Origin: an uncultured Bacteroidales bacterium
Lineage (GTDB): Bacteria > Bacteroidota > Bacteroidia > Bacteroidales > JAFGXI01
DNA length: 44,442 nucleotides
Assembly: GCA_947311115.1 (NCBI GenBank)
Contig: CAMZKE010000001.1
Location: 1 to 44,442, forward strand
Direction: 5' to 3'
The number at the start of each line of letters is the position of its first letter. Position 1 is the stretch's first letter. Under the pieces are notes generated by a model. The model saw nothing but the letters and a program-made list of their open reading frames with translations, did not search any database and had not been told where the DNA came from. Shown piece after piece: positions 44,187 to 44,442 of the stretch. The position numbers and the translations under genes are program-made.

Positions 44187-44442
44187 TACTTAATGTGGCT
44201 TTATTTGTTCTGATTTTAATATAATAGTTACTGAACTTTCGCACCCAATATAATCAGTATATACAATAGTTTTAAAATTTATCAAATGAGCTCTAAATCG
44301 TTATAATATTGATAAATATAAAAAAAGACCAAATAGTAATAATAGTATGCTATTAGTAAAATATTATTAGAAATTTGATAGATAATGATACTATATATTG
44401 CCTCAAGCCGGCAAGGCTTTTACTTTCTCCATTGATGAGAAA
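44187..44442. other. Non-coding right edge of the window with GC-richer tail
   Basis: About 200 nt of very AT-rich sequence hold no gene I can support. The last ~45 nt (from 44399) are distinctly GC-richer and contain a small hairpin, AAGCC-GGCAA-GGCTT at 44405-44419, followed by T residues. They may be the start of a gene or of an intergenic repeat continuing past the window. A 16-codon frame from 44385 is too short to call. Confidence 0.4.

Overview
The window is about 44 kb of AT-rich chromosome, roughly one-third GC by eye, from a member of the Bacteroidota. The evidence for this is: a complete SprA (the outer-membrane translocon of the type IX secretion system, T9SS), three secreted proteins ending in T9SS C-terminal sorting domains, a GldA-type ABC ATPase, the long form of PurF, a dcw cluster ending murG-murC-ftsQ-ftsA-ftsZ, A-rich leaders instead of clear Shine-Dalgarno sites, and repeated promoter boxes of the Bacteroidota type (-33 TTTG, -7 TAnnTTTG). 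I cannot fix the order or genus from sequence alone. Most of the window is core chromosome. I found no prophage, transposase, CRISPR array, integrase or defence island.

Layout. 1-6284: a 16-bp tandem array, then the dcw operon murG, murC, ftsQ, ftsA, ftsZ on +, closed by a strong terminator. 6387-9182: a large S9-family peptidase on -. 9324-18152: ruvA, sprA, lgt, closely packed on +. 18200-18804: on -, a superoxide-reductase-like protein and a 47-codon ORF. 18960-22391: a CUB/choice-of-anchor-L T9SS cargo protein, then a MATE transporter. 22471-22543: tRNA-Phe on -. 22767-26204: a 1145-residue predicted outer-membrane protein with SprA-like features. 26212-30191 on -: HU-like protein, a 30-residue bS22/mS38-like ribosomal protein, RNase G and LepA (transcription order is the reverse of coordinate order). 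30482-34614 on +: lipA, a sortilin/BNR-repeat T9SS cargo protein and a small Cys-rich membrane protein. 34690-37636 on -: purF then tsaD. 37841-38878 on +: a CAP-domain T9SS cargo protein. 39100-43305 on -: a GldA-type ATPase, a glycosyltransferase fused to a degenerate sugar-phosphotransferase, a 40-codon membrane peptide and a second membrane glycosyltransferase. 43389-44186 on +: a DUF2797 zinc-ribbon protein.

Themes. Cell division and peptidoglycan synthesis (murG to ftsZ) share one operon. Envelope export and surface display recur through SprA, Lgt, the GldA-type ATPase, the three T9SS cargo proteins and the SprA-like barrel. A translation and RNA block (HU-like, bS22-like, RNase G, LepA, tRNA-Phe) sits in the middle. 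The most rewarding second looks are three genes below usual gene-calling length (30, 40 and 47 codons), the glycosyltransferase with a catalytically gutted phosphotransferase tail, the SprA-like barrel with an EF-hand-like loop, the possible GIY-YIG-like core in the DUF2797 protein, and the structured spacer at 38942-39064. I see no convincing new multi-gene system.
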